From Chromatiales bacterium (GTDB lineage Bacteria; Pseudomonadota; Gammaproteobacteria; CAMYNG01), in contig JALSIK010000348.1 in assembly GCA_026990045.1 (NCBI GenBank), forward strand, positions 1 to 11,545: a stretch of 11,545 nucleotides of DNA, given 5' to 3'. A model generated the notes under the pieces. That model saw only the letters and a list, made by a program, of their open reading frames with translations, was not told the DNA's origin and did not search any database. The translations under genes and the position numbers were made by a program. Each line of letters begins with the position of its first letter. Within the stretch, counting starts at the first letter, position 1. Positions 1-7,340 of this stretch are shown here, in pieces.

Positions 1-1
1 C

Positions 2-40
2 GTGCCAGGCGCGCAGCCATATCCGACGAGATCTGCGTAA
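2..40 (+). CDS. Possible 3' end of an upstream gene (partial, unidentified)
   Basis: Reading from base 2, an open frame runs off the left edge and ends at a TAA at 38-40, encoding only VPGAQPYPTRSA. The stop partly overlaps the ribosome binding site of the next gene, an arrangement common inside operons. Twelve residues are too few to recognise a family. The frame of the downstream response regulator is also open to the left edge, so an alternative is that this gene itself extends further upstream. This is a weak call based on layout alone. Confidence 0.2.
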   Translation: MPGAQPYPTRSA

Positions 41-50
41 GGGAGAAAAC

Positions 51-845
51 ATGATGTTAGAGGACATCTATTGCGTGCTGGTGGTCGATGATGAAGAGTG
101 CAACCGGGACATGCTGTCGCGCCGCCTGCAGCGCCTGGGCTACCTGGTGTCCACCGCGGCCAGCGGCGAAGAGGCCGTCCACATGCTGGAGAACGAGTCC
201 TACGACATCGTGCTGCTCGACCTCATGATGCCGGGCATGGACGGGTTCGCCGTGCTCGAATGGATACGGTGCCGCCCGAAGCTGAGCAAGATCCCGGTGA
301 TCATGCTGACTGCCGCCGGCGAGCGGGAGGCCATCACCACCTGCCTGAGCCTGGGGGCCCGGGACTTCATCCTGAAGCCGTTCAACATGGCCGACCTGCG
401 GGCGCGGATGCGCCGCTTTCTGCCGGAACGCCGTGCCCGCCTGGGGAGAGAGGGCGAGGGGTGGGAGGGCGCGCGGGTCCTGGTGATCGAGGACGATCCC
501 GATTCCCGTGCCCTGCTGCGCGCCCGGCTGGAACAGGCGGGATTCGAAGTCCTGGATGCGGGGAACGCGGGCGAGGGGCTCGAGGCGCTGCGCAACGCGG
601 ACGTGGACGTGGTGCTGCTGGACATGCGGCTGCCCGATCGCCCGGGCACGGAACTGCTGGAGGAGCTGCGCAACGACCCGGAGTTGAGCGGCAAGCCGGT
701 CATCGTGGTCTCCGGCGTCGATGACCCCGGGCAGGTGCGCCGCTGCCGGGAGCTGGGCGTCAGCGCCTACCTGCACAAGCCCTTCAACGTGGCGGAGCTC
801 CGGCTCCAGGTCCGCGACTGCCTGCAGTCCCGGGCGGCGTCATGA
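51..845 (+). CDS. Response regulator with two tandem receiver domains and no output domain
   Basis: This is a cytoplasmic two-component signalling protein of 264 residues made of two CheY-like receiver (REC) domains. REC1 covers roughly residues 7-125, with acidic pocket D13/D14, phosphoacceptor D57 in LLDLMMPGMDG, T87 and K109. REC2 covers roughly 141-262, with E147/D148/D149, phosphoacceptor D191 in LLDMRLPDRPG, S221 and K243. Both domains therefore keep every residue needed to accept phosphate. No DNA-binding, GGDEF, EAL or kinase domain follows, so it probably relays phosphate or binds a partner protein. The start is supported by AGGGAG at 40-45, five bases before the ATG; a second ATG follows directly. 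The frame stays open to the left edge, so an N-terminal extension, for example a hybrid kinase, cannot be wholly excluded. It is convergent with the reductase gene. Its partner kinase is not in the window. Confidence 0.88.
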   Translation: MMLEDIYCVLVVDDEECNRDMLSRRLQRLGYLVSTAASGEEAVHMLENESYDIVLLDLMMPGMDGFAVLEWIRCRPKLSKIPVIMLTAAGEREAITTCLSLGARDFILKPFNMADLRARMRRFLPERRARLGREGEGWEGARVLVIEDDPDSRALLRARLEQAGFEVLDAGNAGEGLEALRNADVDVVLLDMRLPDRPGTELLEELRNDPELSGKPVIVVSGVDDPGQVRRCRELGVSAYLHKPFNVAELRLQVRDCLQSRAAS

Positions 846-860
846 GTCGTGGGCCGAGGT

Positions 861-883
861 CCCCTGCGGGCGGAGTTCAGGGG
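861..883. repeat. Inverted repeat between convergent genes
   Basis: CCCCTG (861-866) and CAGGGG (878-883) form a perfect 6-bp inverted repeat around an 11-nt loop, in the gap between the response regulator and the reductase. The right arm covers the reductase stop codon. The position would suit a bidirectional terminator, but there is no T-tract on either side, so an intrinsic terminator is not supported. Confidence 0.25.
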
Positions 884-2712
884 GCGACACAGCAACGCGC
901 GCCGGTGGTCGCTTCCTCGCCCTCGCTGAGCACCTGGCCGCGCAGCGGGGTGGGCCGATAGGTGGTGCAGCCCTTGAGTCCCAGGCGCCAGGCTTCACTG
1001 TAGACCGTGGCGACGTCCTCGAACGGGATCTCCGCCGGCAGGTTGATGGTCTTGGAAATGGCGTTGTCCACGTATTCCTGGACCGCGGCCTGCATCTGCA
1101 GGTGCTCCAGCGGCAGGGTTTCGTGCGCCGTGGTGAACGCCGGTGGCAGGAGCTCGCCCGGGTGCTGTGCTTTCCAGACCGCATAGGCGTAGTCTTCCAC
1201 CACGTGCTCCCGGGGCACCAGGTCCGGGTCGATGATGCGCCGCCGCTGCTCGAAGGCGAAGATGGGCTCGATCCCCGACGAGACGTTGTTGGCCAGCAGG
1301 CTGATGCTGCCGGCGGGCGCGATGGCCAGGAGGTGGCTGTTGCGGATGCCGTGGCGGGCGATGCCGTCGCGTATGTCCTCCGGCAGGTGCCGGATGAAAG
1401 GACGCTCCAGGTGGGCCGCGCGGTCCAGGTGCGGAAACGGGCCTTTCTCCCGGGCCAGGTCGATGGAGGCCCGGTAGGCGGCGTGGCAGATGGCCTGCAT
1501 CGTCTCCCGGGCAAAGGCCAGGGACTCGGGGCTGCCATAGCGCATGCCCAGCATCACCATGGCATCGGCCAGCCCGGTGATGCCCAGGCCGATGCGGCGC
1601 GTGCCGCGGGCCATCTCGGCCTGCTGGGGCAGGGGGAAGCGTGACAGGTCGATGACATCGTCCAGCATCCTCACCGCCACCGCCGCAGCATCCTGCAATG
1701 CCGCGGTGTCGAGACGGGCCTCGGGTGAAAAGGGGGCGATGACGAAGCGGGCCAGGTTCAGGGAACCCAGGTCGCAGGCCCCGTAGGGTGGCAGCGGGAT
1801 CTCGCCACAGGGATTGGTGGCGGTGATATGCTCGCGGTAGCCCAGGTTGTTGTCGTGGTTGATGCGGTCGATGAACAGCACGCCCGGTTCGGCGTAGTCG
1901 TAAGCGTTGCGGATGATGGCCTCCCACAGCGCGCGCGCCGAGACCCGCCGCAGCACGGCGCAGTCCACCGGTCCGTCACGCCCGGTCCAGCGGCGCCGCA
2001 CGGTGCCCTCGGCACGCTCCAGCGTCTGCCCGTCCAGGGCGTCGACCGGGAACACCAGGGGCCAGTCCTCGCCGCGTTCCACCGCCTCCATGAACGCGTC
2101 GCTCACCTGGACCGAGAGGTTGAAGTGGGTGAGCACGCCGGGCTCGTGCTTGGCGCGGATGAAGGTCTCGATGTCGGGATGATCACAGCGCAAGGTGGCC
2201 ATCATGGCACCGCGCCGGCTGCCCGTGGACAGCAGCGTCGCCGACATTACGTCCCACACCCGCATGAACGACACCGGGCCGGAGGCCACCGTCCCGACCC
2301 GGCGGGCCCGGGTGCCGGCCGGGCGCAGGGTGGAGAAGTCGTACCCGATGCCGCCGCCCTGCTGCAGGGTCAGGGCACCCTCCCGCAGGGCGGCGAAGAT
2401 GCCGTCGATGGAGTCCTCGATGATTCCCATGACGAAGCAGTTGAACAGGGTCACGTCCCGCGTGGTGCCGGCACCGGCGAGGATGCGGCCGCCGGGAATG
2501 AAACGAAAGTCCTCCAGCAAGTGGAGGAAACGCGGGACCCAGCGTCCCGGCTCCCGTTCCACGGAGGCCAGGGCCTGTGCCACCCGCCGCCAGGTGTCCC
2601 GGATGTCGGCGTCGGGCGGCGCACCGTCTCCACCGTGGCGGTACTTGCTGCGCCAGACACGTTGGGCGACGGGATTGAGAGCGGGGCTGCCCAAGAACGG
2701 GTTCTCCTGCAT
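877..2712 (-). CDS. nrdJ: Adenosylcobalamin-dependent (class II) ribonucleotide reductase
   Basis: The protein (611 aa) reduces ribonucleotides to deoxyribonucleotides using a radical made from coenzyme B12, so it needs neither oxygen nor a small subunit. Sequence support: C92 in LFNCF; the N300-P-C302-G-E304 active-site loop with C302 as expected thiyl cysteine; C313 eleven residues later in GACDLGSLNL, the pattern of class II enzymes, where C92 and C313 form the reducible pair; QQGGGIGYDFS near 117-127; and PAGSISLLANNVSSGIEP at 466-483. No nrdB-like gene is nearby, which supports class II. The tail ends in ARCCVAP, an adjacent cysteine pair where relatives usually carry spaced cysteines for re-reduction by thioredoxin. 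It is the last gene of a three-gene operon; the ATG lies 7 nt after the stop of the preceding gene without a clear ribosome binding site, so translational coupling is likely. Control by the FNR-type promoter near 4875-4915 is inferred. Confidence 0.95.
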   Translation of the reverse strand: MQENPFLGSPALNPVAQRVWRSKYRHGGDGAPPDADIRDTWRRVAQALASVEREPGRWVPRFLHLLEDFRFIPGGRILAGAGTTRDVTLFNCFVMGIIEDSIDGIFAALREGALTLQQGGGIGYDFSTLRPAGTRARRVGTVASGPVSFMRVWDVMSATLLSTGSRRGAMMATLRCDHPDIETFIRAKHEPGVLTHFNLSVQVSDAFMEAVERGEDWPLVFPVDALDGQTLERAEGTVRRRWTGRDGPVDCAVLRRVSARALWEAIIRNAYDYAEPGVLFIDRINHDNNLGYREHITATNPCGEIPLPPYGACDLGSLNLARFVIAPFSPEARLDTAALQDAAAVAVRMLDDVIDLSRFPLPQQAEMARGTRRIGLGITGLADAMVMLGMRYGSPESLAFARETMQAICHAAYRASIDLAREKGPFPHLDRAAHLERPFIRHLPEDIRDGIARHGIRNSHLLAIAPAGSISLLANNVSSGIEPIFAFEQRRRIIDPDLVPREHVVEDYAYAVWKAQHPGELLPPAFTTAHETLPLEHLQMQAAVQEYVDNAISKTINLPAEIPFEDVATVYSEAWRLGLKGCTTYRPTPLRGQVLSEGEEATTGARCCVAP

Positions 2713-2719
2713 GGGTGGG

Positions 2720-3163
2720 TCAGCTGGGCAGGTACTCCGGGAGATGTGAACGGATCACCTCGGGCCTTTCCTTGACCAGGTTCTTGTCCACCTCCAGGAC
2801 CACCTGTTTCAGGGTCTCCCGGGCCAGCTTGTCGCGCAACAGTCCCAGCATGGCGGGTGCCGCCACCAGGATCAAGTGCTGAAAGGCGTTGCGGGCCCGG
2901 GCCGCATCCACGTGATGCGCGATACGCTTGGCGAAGAACACTGCCTCGACCTTTTTGGGATCGGTGGGGTTTTCCATGGTATGCCTGCCATGTCCGGCCC
3001 GGTCGAAGGACCGGCCAGGAAGGGCATGGGGCAGGTCCCGATCATGCATGCGGGCTTCCGGGTGGGTGAGGGTTTCGAGTTCTTCCAGCGGGTCGCGCGC
3101 AGTTTCGGTCCTGAAGATGCGCGCCCGGGTGCTGTCTGCAACCACGACCCATGTTTTCGCCAT
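2720..3163 (-). CDS. Host attachment protein family (PF10116-like), function uncertain
   Basis: The protein (147 aa) matches the family annotated as 'protein required for attachment to host cells'. It opens with AKTWVVVADSTRARIF, a typical N-terminal strand with the WVVVAD.ARARIF pattern. A charged middle follows (DRDLPHALPGRSFDRAGHGRH, a family hallmark), then a C-terminal half with FQHLILVAAPAMLGLLRDKL and a KNLVKERPEVIRSHLPEYLP tail. It has no signal peptide or membrane segment, so it should be cytoplasmic, which fits poorly with a direct adhesive role. The family name comes from plant-associated bacteria and does not prove a function here. It lies 25 nt downstream of the kinase gene and 7 nt upstream of nrdJ, so the three are probably co-transcribed and possibly FNR-controlled. 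The family assignment is fairly secure; the cellular role is unknown. Confidence 0.82.
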   Translation of the reverse strand: MAKTWVVVADSTRARIFRTETARDPLEELETLTHPEARMHDRDLPHALPGRSFDRAGHGRHTMENPTDPKKVEAVFFAKRIAHHVDAARARNAFQHLILVAAPAMLGLLRDKLARETLKQVVLEVDKNLVKERPEVIRSHLPEYLPS

Positions 3164-3188
3164 AGTTTCCGTCCCCGTGTTCCCGTGT

Positions 3189-4814
3189 TCAAGTGGATGA
3201 GGTCAGTGGATCGGCAGCGTGCAGGGCCTGTGCCAGCCGTGCCCGGGAGGGCGGTTCGACCCCGATGGTCAGGCAGTACCGGCGCTCGTCCCGGGTCAGC
3301 GGGTCGGCGGTGCGCCGTTGCCGGTGCAAGACGGCCAGGGTGGCCTCGGAGGCATCCCGGCCCTGGCGCCGGCGGTGGTCGATGCGCCTGGCCAGCTCCC
3401 GGATCGGGGCCTGGCAGTCGAGGATGAGGAAGGCAGCGCCCCGGCGGCGGGCCAGGCGCTGGAAGCGGCGGCGCCAGCCGGCGGCCAGAAAGCCAGCGTC
3501 CACCACCATGCTGAAGCCGGCGGCCAGCGCCGTGGCGGCCGCCCGCCACAGCCGGACGTAGGTGCGGCGCGTCATCTCGGGGCGGTACAGGCCGGTATCC
3601 AGTCCGGATCCCGAGGGGACATGCGCGGCCAGCCCGGCCAGGCGCTTGCGTTCCACGTCCGAGCGCACGCGCAGGGCCGGCCAGCACAGGGCGACGGCGC
3701 CGGCGGTGGTGGTCTTGCCGGATCCGGACAGGCCGTGGGTGATGAACAGCACCGGCCGCGGCGGCATGGTATAGCGCCGGGCCAGTTTCAGATAATGACG
3801 GCACTCGGCCCGCAGGGTTCCGGCCTCGCCGTCGGCAAGGCCGGGCTGGAGGGCGCGCAGGGCATCGACCTTGGCCCGGACCAGGGCGCGGTAGACGAGG
3901 TAGAGGCGCAGCACGGCGACGCCGGGATAGTCTCCGGTTTCTTCCAGGTAGACCAGCATGAGGCGCGCGGCCAGTTCGGGGTGGCCGCGGGCCTCCAGGT
4001 CCATGTACAGGAAGGCGATGTCGCTCATGGTGTCGATCCAGCGCAGGGTTTCACTGAACTCGATGGCGTCGAAGGCCATGGCCTGGCCGTCCACCCAGGC
4101 GAGATTGCGCAGGTGCAGGTCGCCGTGACACTCGCGCACGTGACCGTTGCGGGCACGGTTTTCGAGGACCGCCCGCAGGCGCCGCAGCTCGCGCTCACAC
4201 CACGACCGGATGGCGGCCAGCATGTTCCGGTCCGTGCCCGGACCCAGCGCTTCCGCGAGCTGGTCCAGGGTCTGGTGAACGGGCGCGGCAACCGATGCCG
4301 GCGTGCCAAAGCCCGCACCGGGCGGAGCCGGGGCGGCCTCGTGGAGGTGAAAGCGGGCGATGCGCCGCCCCACCGCCTCGATGATGTCCGGGACCAGGCG
4401 CCCGGCGGCGAGCATGCGGTCGAGCTGGGCGTCCTGCGGAAAGGCCCGCATCTTGACCGCGTACTCGAAGGCGGTGCCCTTTCCCTCCACGCGCGGGGCC
4501 TCCGGCGAACCGGTGATGGGGGCCACGCCGAGGTAGAGGGACGGGGCCAGGCGGCGGTTGAGTCTCAGTTCCTCCTCGCAGAACCGTCGGCGGCGGGCGA
4601 GGGTGGAGAAATCGAGAAAGCCCAGGTCCACCGGCTTTTTGATCTTGTAAGCGTAAGGACCGGCCAGCAGCACCCACGAGATGTGGGTTTCGACGAGGTG
4701 GACAGAGTGCACCGGGAACGGCCATGCCTCCGGCGCCCGCAGGCGCACCACCCAATGGCCGGGGGCGGCGGGGGAGGGGCTGACCGGAGTCTGGGCCATG
4801 GCGCAGGGCGGCAT
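3189..4814 (-). CDS. Two-domain kinase: aminoglycoside-phosphotransferase-like domain fused to P-loop kinase
   Basis: The protein (541 aa) joins two kinase-like modules. Residues about 20-345 resemble the COG2187 phosphotransferase family: ETHISWVLLAGPYAYKIKKPVDLGFLDFS (42-70), with K57/K59 as candidate ATP-binding lysines; the catalytic loop H230-G-D-L-H-L-R-N237; and the D249-A-I-E-F metal-binding motif. Residues about 352-535 form a P-loop kinase (COG0645-like) with Walker A GLSGSGKTT at 361-369 and an SDVERKRL segment near 385-392. Such fusions are widespread and their substrate is unknown; nothing here points to antibiotic resistance. The ATG at 4814 was chosen because it leaves about 54 nt of leader after the predicted transcription start; a second in-frame ATG at 4799 is equally possible, as neither has a good ribosome binding site. 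It is the first gene of the operon with the host-attachment protein and nrdJ. Confidence 0.88.
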   Translation of the reverse strand: MPPCAMAQTPVSPSPAAPGHWVVRLRAPEAWPFPVHSVHLVETHISWVLLAGPYAYKIKKPVDLGFLDFSTLARRRRFCEEELRLNRRLAPSLYLGVAPITGSPEAPRVEGKGTAFEYAVKMRAFPQDAQLDRMLAAGRLVPDIIEAVGRRIARFHLHEAAPAPPGAGFGTPASVAAPVHQTLDQLAEALGPGTDRNMLAAIRSWCERELRRLRAVLENRARNGHVRECHGDLHLRNLAWVDGQAMAFDAIEFSETLRWIDTMSDIAFLYMDLEARGHPELAARLMLVYLEETGDYPGVAVLRLYLVYRALVRAKVDALRALQPGLADGEAGTLRAECRHYLKLARRYTMPPRPVLFITHGLSGSGKTTTAGAVALCWPALRVRSDVERKRLAGLAAHVPSGSGLDTGLYRPEMTRRTYVRLWRAAATALAAGFSMVVDAGFLAAGWRRRFQRLARRRGAAFLILDCQAPIRELARRIDHRRRQGRDASEATLAVLHRQRRTADPLTRDERRYCLTIGVEPPSRARLAQALHAADPLTSST

Positions 4815-4874
4815 AGGGTGCGTGGCGGCCGGAAACCGCGCGCAGTTTCCGCGGGCCGGTGGACCGTGGGATCC

Positions 4875-4880
4875 ATCATA
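4875..4880 (-). promoter_or_regulatory. Predicted -10 hexamer (TATGAT) of the kinase-nrdJ operon
   Basis: The minus strand reads TATGAT, one mismatch from TATAAT. Its upstream edge lies 28.5 nt from the centre of the FNR-like palindrome at 4902-4915. This places the palindrome at about -40.5 from an expected start near 4868, close to the canonical -41.5 for FNR-activated class II promoters. No -35 hexamer is needed in that class. The same hexamer and spacing recur upstream of the cytochrome gene. Confidence 0.6.
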
Positions 4881-4901
4881 GGCCCGGGGGACCGCCCCGC
4901 C

Positions 4902-4915
4902 CTGATCTGGATCAG
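4902..4915. promoter_or_regulatory. FNR box between the kinase operon and fnr
   Basis: CTGATCTGGATCAG keeps the FNR core TGAT-N4-ATCA exactly and departs from TTGAT-N4-ATCAA only at the two outermost bases. It is a perfect dyad around a TG centre, extending to 7-bp arms at 4901-4916. The site lies between the divergent kinase operon and fnr itself. Its spacing to the TATGAT at 4875-4880 favours activation of the kinase-nrdJ operon. An effect on fnr (autoregulation) is possible, but no well-placed -10 was found in that direction. Confidence 0.65.
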
Positions 4916-5015
4916 GTGCCCGGGGCTGCAGAATATTTCATGGTAGCGCGCATGGTTATGTGGCAAGATATTGTCCAAGCGGAAAATTTTCTGGGCGGGC
5001 GGGCGGTGGGCCTGC

Positions 5016-5042
5016 TTGACCCCGTGCGTGGTAAGGGGTCAA
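5016..5042 (+). repeat. Inverted repeat (possible stem-loop or operator) upstream of fnr
   Basis: TTGACCCC (5016-5023) and GGGGTCAA (5035-5042) are perfect 8-bp arms separated by 11 nt. The element ends 28 nt before the fnr start codon, so it may fold in the fnr leader RNA or act as a protein-binding dyad. It is not followed by a T-tract and is unlikely to be an intrinsic terminator. Confidence 0.45.
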
Positions 5043-5070
5043 ATAGCATCACCGGGGCGGGGATGCGCGC

Positions 5071-5826
5071 ATGAGCCAAGTCGTCAATCTCAAGTCTGTC
5101 AAGGCCACGTGCCAGAGCTGCAGTCTCAGCCGCCTGTGCCTTCCCCGCGGTCTCCATGACGAAGAACTGGAACGCCTGGATCGCATCGTCCAGCGCAAGC
5201 GCCCGCTGACCAAGGGCGAGGCGCTGTTCCACGTGGGCCAGCCGTTCCATTCCCTCTTTGCCGTGCGGTCCGGCTCCATCAAGGTGGTGTTGCCCACCTC
5301 TCACGGCGAGGAACAGATCGTCGGCTTTCATCTCCCCGGCGAACTGCTGGGGCTGGATGCCATGGGCCACGACGCCCATCATTGCACGGCCATCGCCCTG
5401 GAGACCAGCAGCGTGTGCGAATTGCCCTACCACCAGATGCAGGAGCTGTGCAAGCAGATCCCCAGCCTCAACGACCAGCTCATGTCACTCATCAGCGACG
5501 AGATCGCCGGCGAGCACGAGATGCTGCTCATGTTGGGCAAGAAGACGGCCGAGGTCCGGCTGGCCGCCTTCATGGCCAACCTGTCGGTGCGGTTTCATCG
5601 CCGGGGCTTTTCGTCCACGGAGTTCAACCTGCCCATGTCCCGCCACGACATCGCCAACTACCTGGGCCTGGCGGTGGAGACCGTGAGTCGCCTGTTCACC
5701 CGGTTCCAGGAGGAAGGCGTGATCGAGGTGCACCGGCGGCTGGTGCAGATCCGCGACCGGGACCGGCTGTGGGAGCTGGCCGAGATGGGCGGGCCCCAGT
5801 GCCCGGGCGTGCGGGCCGACAATTGA
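5071..5826 (+). CDS. fnr: FNR/ANR-type oxygen-sensing transcription regulator
   Basis: This Crp/Fnr-family regulator (251 aa) should bind a [4Fe-4S] cluster when oxygen is low, dimerise and bind TTGAT-N4-ATCAA sites. The N-terminal cysteines C14-x2-C17-x5-C23 and the internal C116 in ETSSVCELP correspond to E. coli FNR C20, C23, C29 and C122, so the sensor looks complete. A cyclic-nucleotide-like beta-barrel covers about 40-130, the long dimerisation helix about 133-168, and the helix-turn-helix about 189-218 (MSRHDIANYLGLAVETVSRLF). E203, S206 and R207 match the E-x-x-S-R recognition residues, so E. coli-like DNA specificity is expected. GGGGA at 5059-5063 is a suitable ribosome binding site. 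An ATG at 5063 opens a three-codon frame whose stop overlaps the start codon. The gene is divergent from the nrdJ operon and convergent with hemN, both plausible targets. Confidence 0.95.
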   Translation: MSQVVNLKSVKATCQSCSLSRLCLPRGLHDEELERLDRIVQRKRPLTKGEALFHVGQPFHSLFAVRSGSIKVVLPTSHGEEQIVGFHLPGELLGLDAMGHDAHHCTAIALETSSVCELPYHQMQELCKQIPSLNDQLMSLISDEIAGEHEMLLMLGKKTAEVRLAAFMANLSVRFHRRGFSSTEFNLPMSRHDIANYLGLAVETVSRLFTRFQEEGVIEVHRRLVQIRDRDRLWELAEMGGPQCPGVRADN

Positions 5827-5948
5827 CCCGTTCGTTGCCCCGATTCCTCCCGGTCAGAGTGTGACGGCGAAGTCGTCGCGCCGTCTGCGGCGAGGGCGCC
5901 CGTGAAGGGGCGGCCCCGGCGGCGAATTCGGCTCCCCGCCTTCGGTCT
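5827..5948. other. Convergent intergenic gap between fnr and hemN, no clear terminator
   Basis: This 122-bp gap separates the ends of two convergent genes. A small hairpin is possible at 5879-5892 (CGCCG, TCTG loop, CGGCG) with more GC-rich dyad sequence near 5907-5935, but none is followed by a T-run in either direction. No coding frame worth calling was seen. Confidence 0.4.
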
Positions 5949-7340
5949 TCAGATCACGCGCGAGAATCGCTGGCCGGCCTGGTGCCGAGGCAGGTAGCGG
6001 TCGAAGACCATGGCGATGTTGCGAACCAGGAGCCGGCCCACGGGGGTCACCACCAGGCCCGTCTCGCTGCGCTGGAGCAGCCCGTCCTGCTCCATGGGCG
6101 CCAGGGCCTCCCACTCGGCGGCGAAGTACTCGGCGAAGTCCAGGCCGTAGCGCTTCTCCAGCGGGGAGATGTCGAGCCGGCCGTGGCAGATGATCTCGTT
6201 GATGATGTCGCGGCGGATGATGTCGTCCGCGGTGAGGCGGATGCCGCGCGCCACCGGCAGTTGGCCGGCATCCAGGCGGGCATAGTACTCGTCCAGGGTG
6301 CGGACGTTCTGGGCATAGCAGTCACCCACCCGGCTGATGGCGGAGATGCCCATGGCCACCAGGTCGCACTCGGCGTGCGGGGAGAAGCCCTGAAAGTTGC
6401 GGTACAGCGATCCCTCGCGCTGGGCCACGGCCAGGGAATCGTCGGGCAGGGCGAAGTGGTCCATGCCGATGTAGACGTAGCCGCCGGCCGTCAGCCGCTC
6501 GATGGTGTCCTGCAGGATCTCCAGCTTCTCGGCCGGGCCGGGCAGTTCCGCCTCGTCGATGCGGCGCTGGGGCTTGAACATGTGGGGCAGGTGGGCGTAG
6601 TTGAACACGGCCACCCGGTCGGGCCGCAGGGCCAGCACCTTGTCCACGGTGGCGGCGAACGAGGCCGGGGTCTGGCGCGGCAGGCCGTAGATGAGATCGA
6701 AGTTGATGGAGCGGAAGCCCTGGCGGCGGGCGGCCTCGTAGATGGCCCGGGTCTGGGCCTCCGGCTGGATGCGGTTGACCGCTTCCTGCACCGCCGGGTC
6801 GAAGTCCTGCACGCCGATGCTGACCCGGTTGAACCCCACTTCCCGCAGCAGGGCCACGGTGTCGGGCGTGATCTTGCGCGGGTCCAGCTCCAGGGCGTAG
6901 TCGCCCTCGTCGTCGTCGCGCAGGTTGAACCGGTCGCGGAGGAAGGCCATGAGCGACCGGATCTCCTCCTCGTCGAGGAAGGTGGGCGTGCCGCCGCCCC
7001 AGTGCAGCTGCTCCACCCGGCGGTCGGCGTCGAACAGGGGCTGCAGCAGGCGGGCCTCCTGCTGCAGGTGGTCCAGGTAGGGCGCCACCCGCCCGTGGTC
7101 CTTGGTCACCACCTTGTTGCAGCCGCAGTAGAAGCAGACGGTGTCGCAGAAGGGGATGTGCACGTACAGGGACAGCGGCTTGGGGATGACCTCCTCGTTG
7201 GACCCCCGCGCGCAGTCGGCCAGGTCGCGGGCGGTGAAGCCCTCGTGGAAGCTCACCGCCGTCGGGTACGAGGTGTAGCGCGGCCCCGTGGTGTCGTAGC
7301 GGCGGATGAGATCGGCATCGAACTGGACCGGAGTGGTCAT
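5949..7340 (-). CDS. hemN: Oxygen-independent coproporphyrinogen III oxidase (radical SAM)
   Basis: HemN converts coproporphyrinogen III to protoporphyrinogen IX without oxygen, allowing heme synthesis under anoxia. From the chosen start the protein has 463 residues (E. coli about 457). The radical-SAM cluster motif is C65-x3-C69-x2-C72-x-C74, preceded by Y59-VHIPF, equivalent to the E. coli motif shifted by three residues. Also visible are GGGTP for SAM binding near 116-120, NRVSIGVQDFDPAVQ, and a C-terminal HemN domain ending near FDRYL. An upstream ATG at 7409 would add 23 residues (MSYNHHGYSRGF...), but it lies just upstream of a TATAAT-like -10, has no ribosome binding site and lacks family similarity. 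MTTPVQFDADLIRRYDTTGPRYTSYPTA matches the usual HemN N-terminus. It follows the DUF302 gene by 96 nt on the same strand and may be read from the FNR-type promoter at 8995-9035 and from its own promoter. Confidence 0.96.
   Translation of the reverse strand: MTTPVQFDADLIRRYDTTGPRYTSYPTAVSFHEGFTARDLADCARGSNEEVIPKPLSLYVHIPFCDTVCFYCGCNKVVTKDHGRVAPYLDHLQQEARLLQPLFDADRRVEQLHWGGGTPTFLDEEEIRSLMAFLRDRFNLRDDDEGDYALELDPRKITPDTVALLREVGFNRVSIGVQDFDPAVQEAVNRIQPEAQTRAIYEAARRQGFRSINFDLIYGLPRQTPASFAATVDKVLALRPDRVAVFNYAHLPHMFKPQRRIDEAELPGPAEKLEILQDTIERLTAGGYVYIGMDHFALPDDSLAVAQREGSLYRNFQGFSPHAECDLVAMGISAISRVGDCYAQNVRTLDEYYARLDAGQLPVARGIRLTADDIIRRDIINEIICHGRLDISPLEKRYGLDFAEYFAAEWEALAPMEQDGLLQRSETGLVVTPVGRLLVRNIAMVFDRYLPRHQAGQRFSRVI

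Noticed and set aside
3189..4814. Aminoglycoside resistance gene
   Set aside because: The phosphotransferase-like domain belongs to the COG2187 type fused to a P-loop kinase. This is a chromosomal family with unknown substrate and no link to antibiotic resistance.
3219..4946. Long open frame on the plus strand opposite the kinase gene
   Set aside because: Its translation is a low-complexity, Gly/Ala/Gln/Arg-rich sequence with no recognisable domain. It mirrors a clear kinase on the other strand and is a by-product of high GC content.
4961..4976. Sigma-54-like sequence upstream of fnr (TGGCAAGATATTGTC)
   Set aside because: The -24 half looks right, but the -12 half is displaced by one base and lacks the essential GC, so the invariant GG-to-GC spacing is not met.
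5879..5935. Rho-independent terminator between fnr and hemN
   Set aside because: Short GC-rich dyads occur, but none is followed by a T-tract on either strand.
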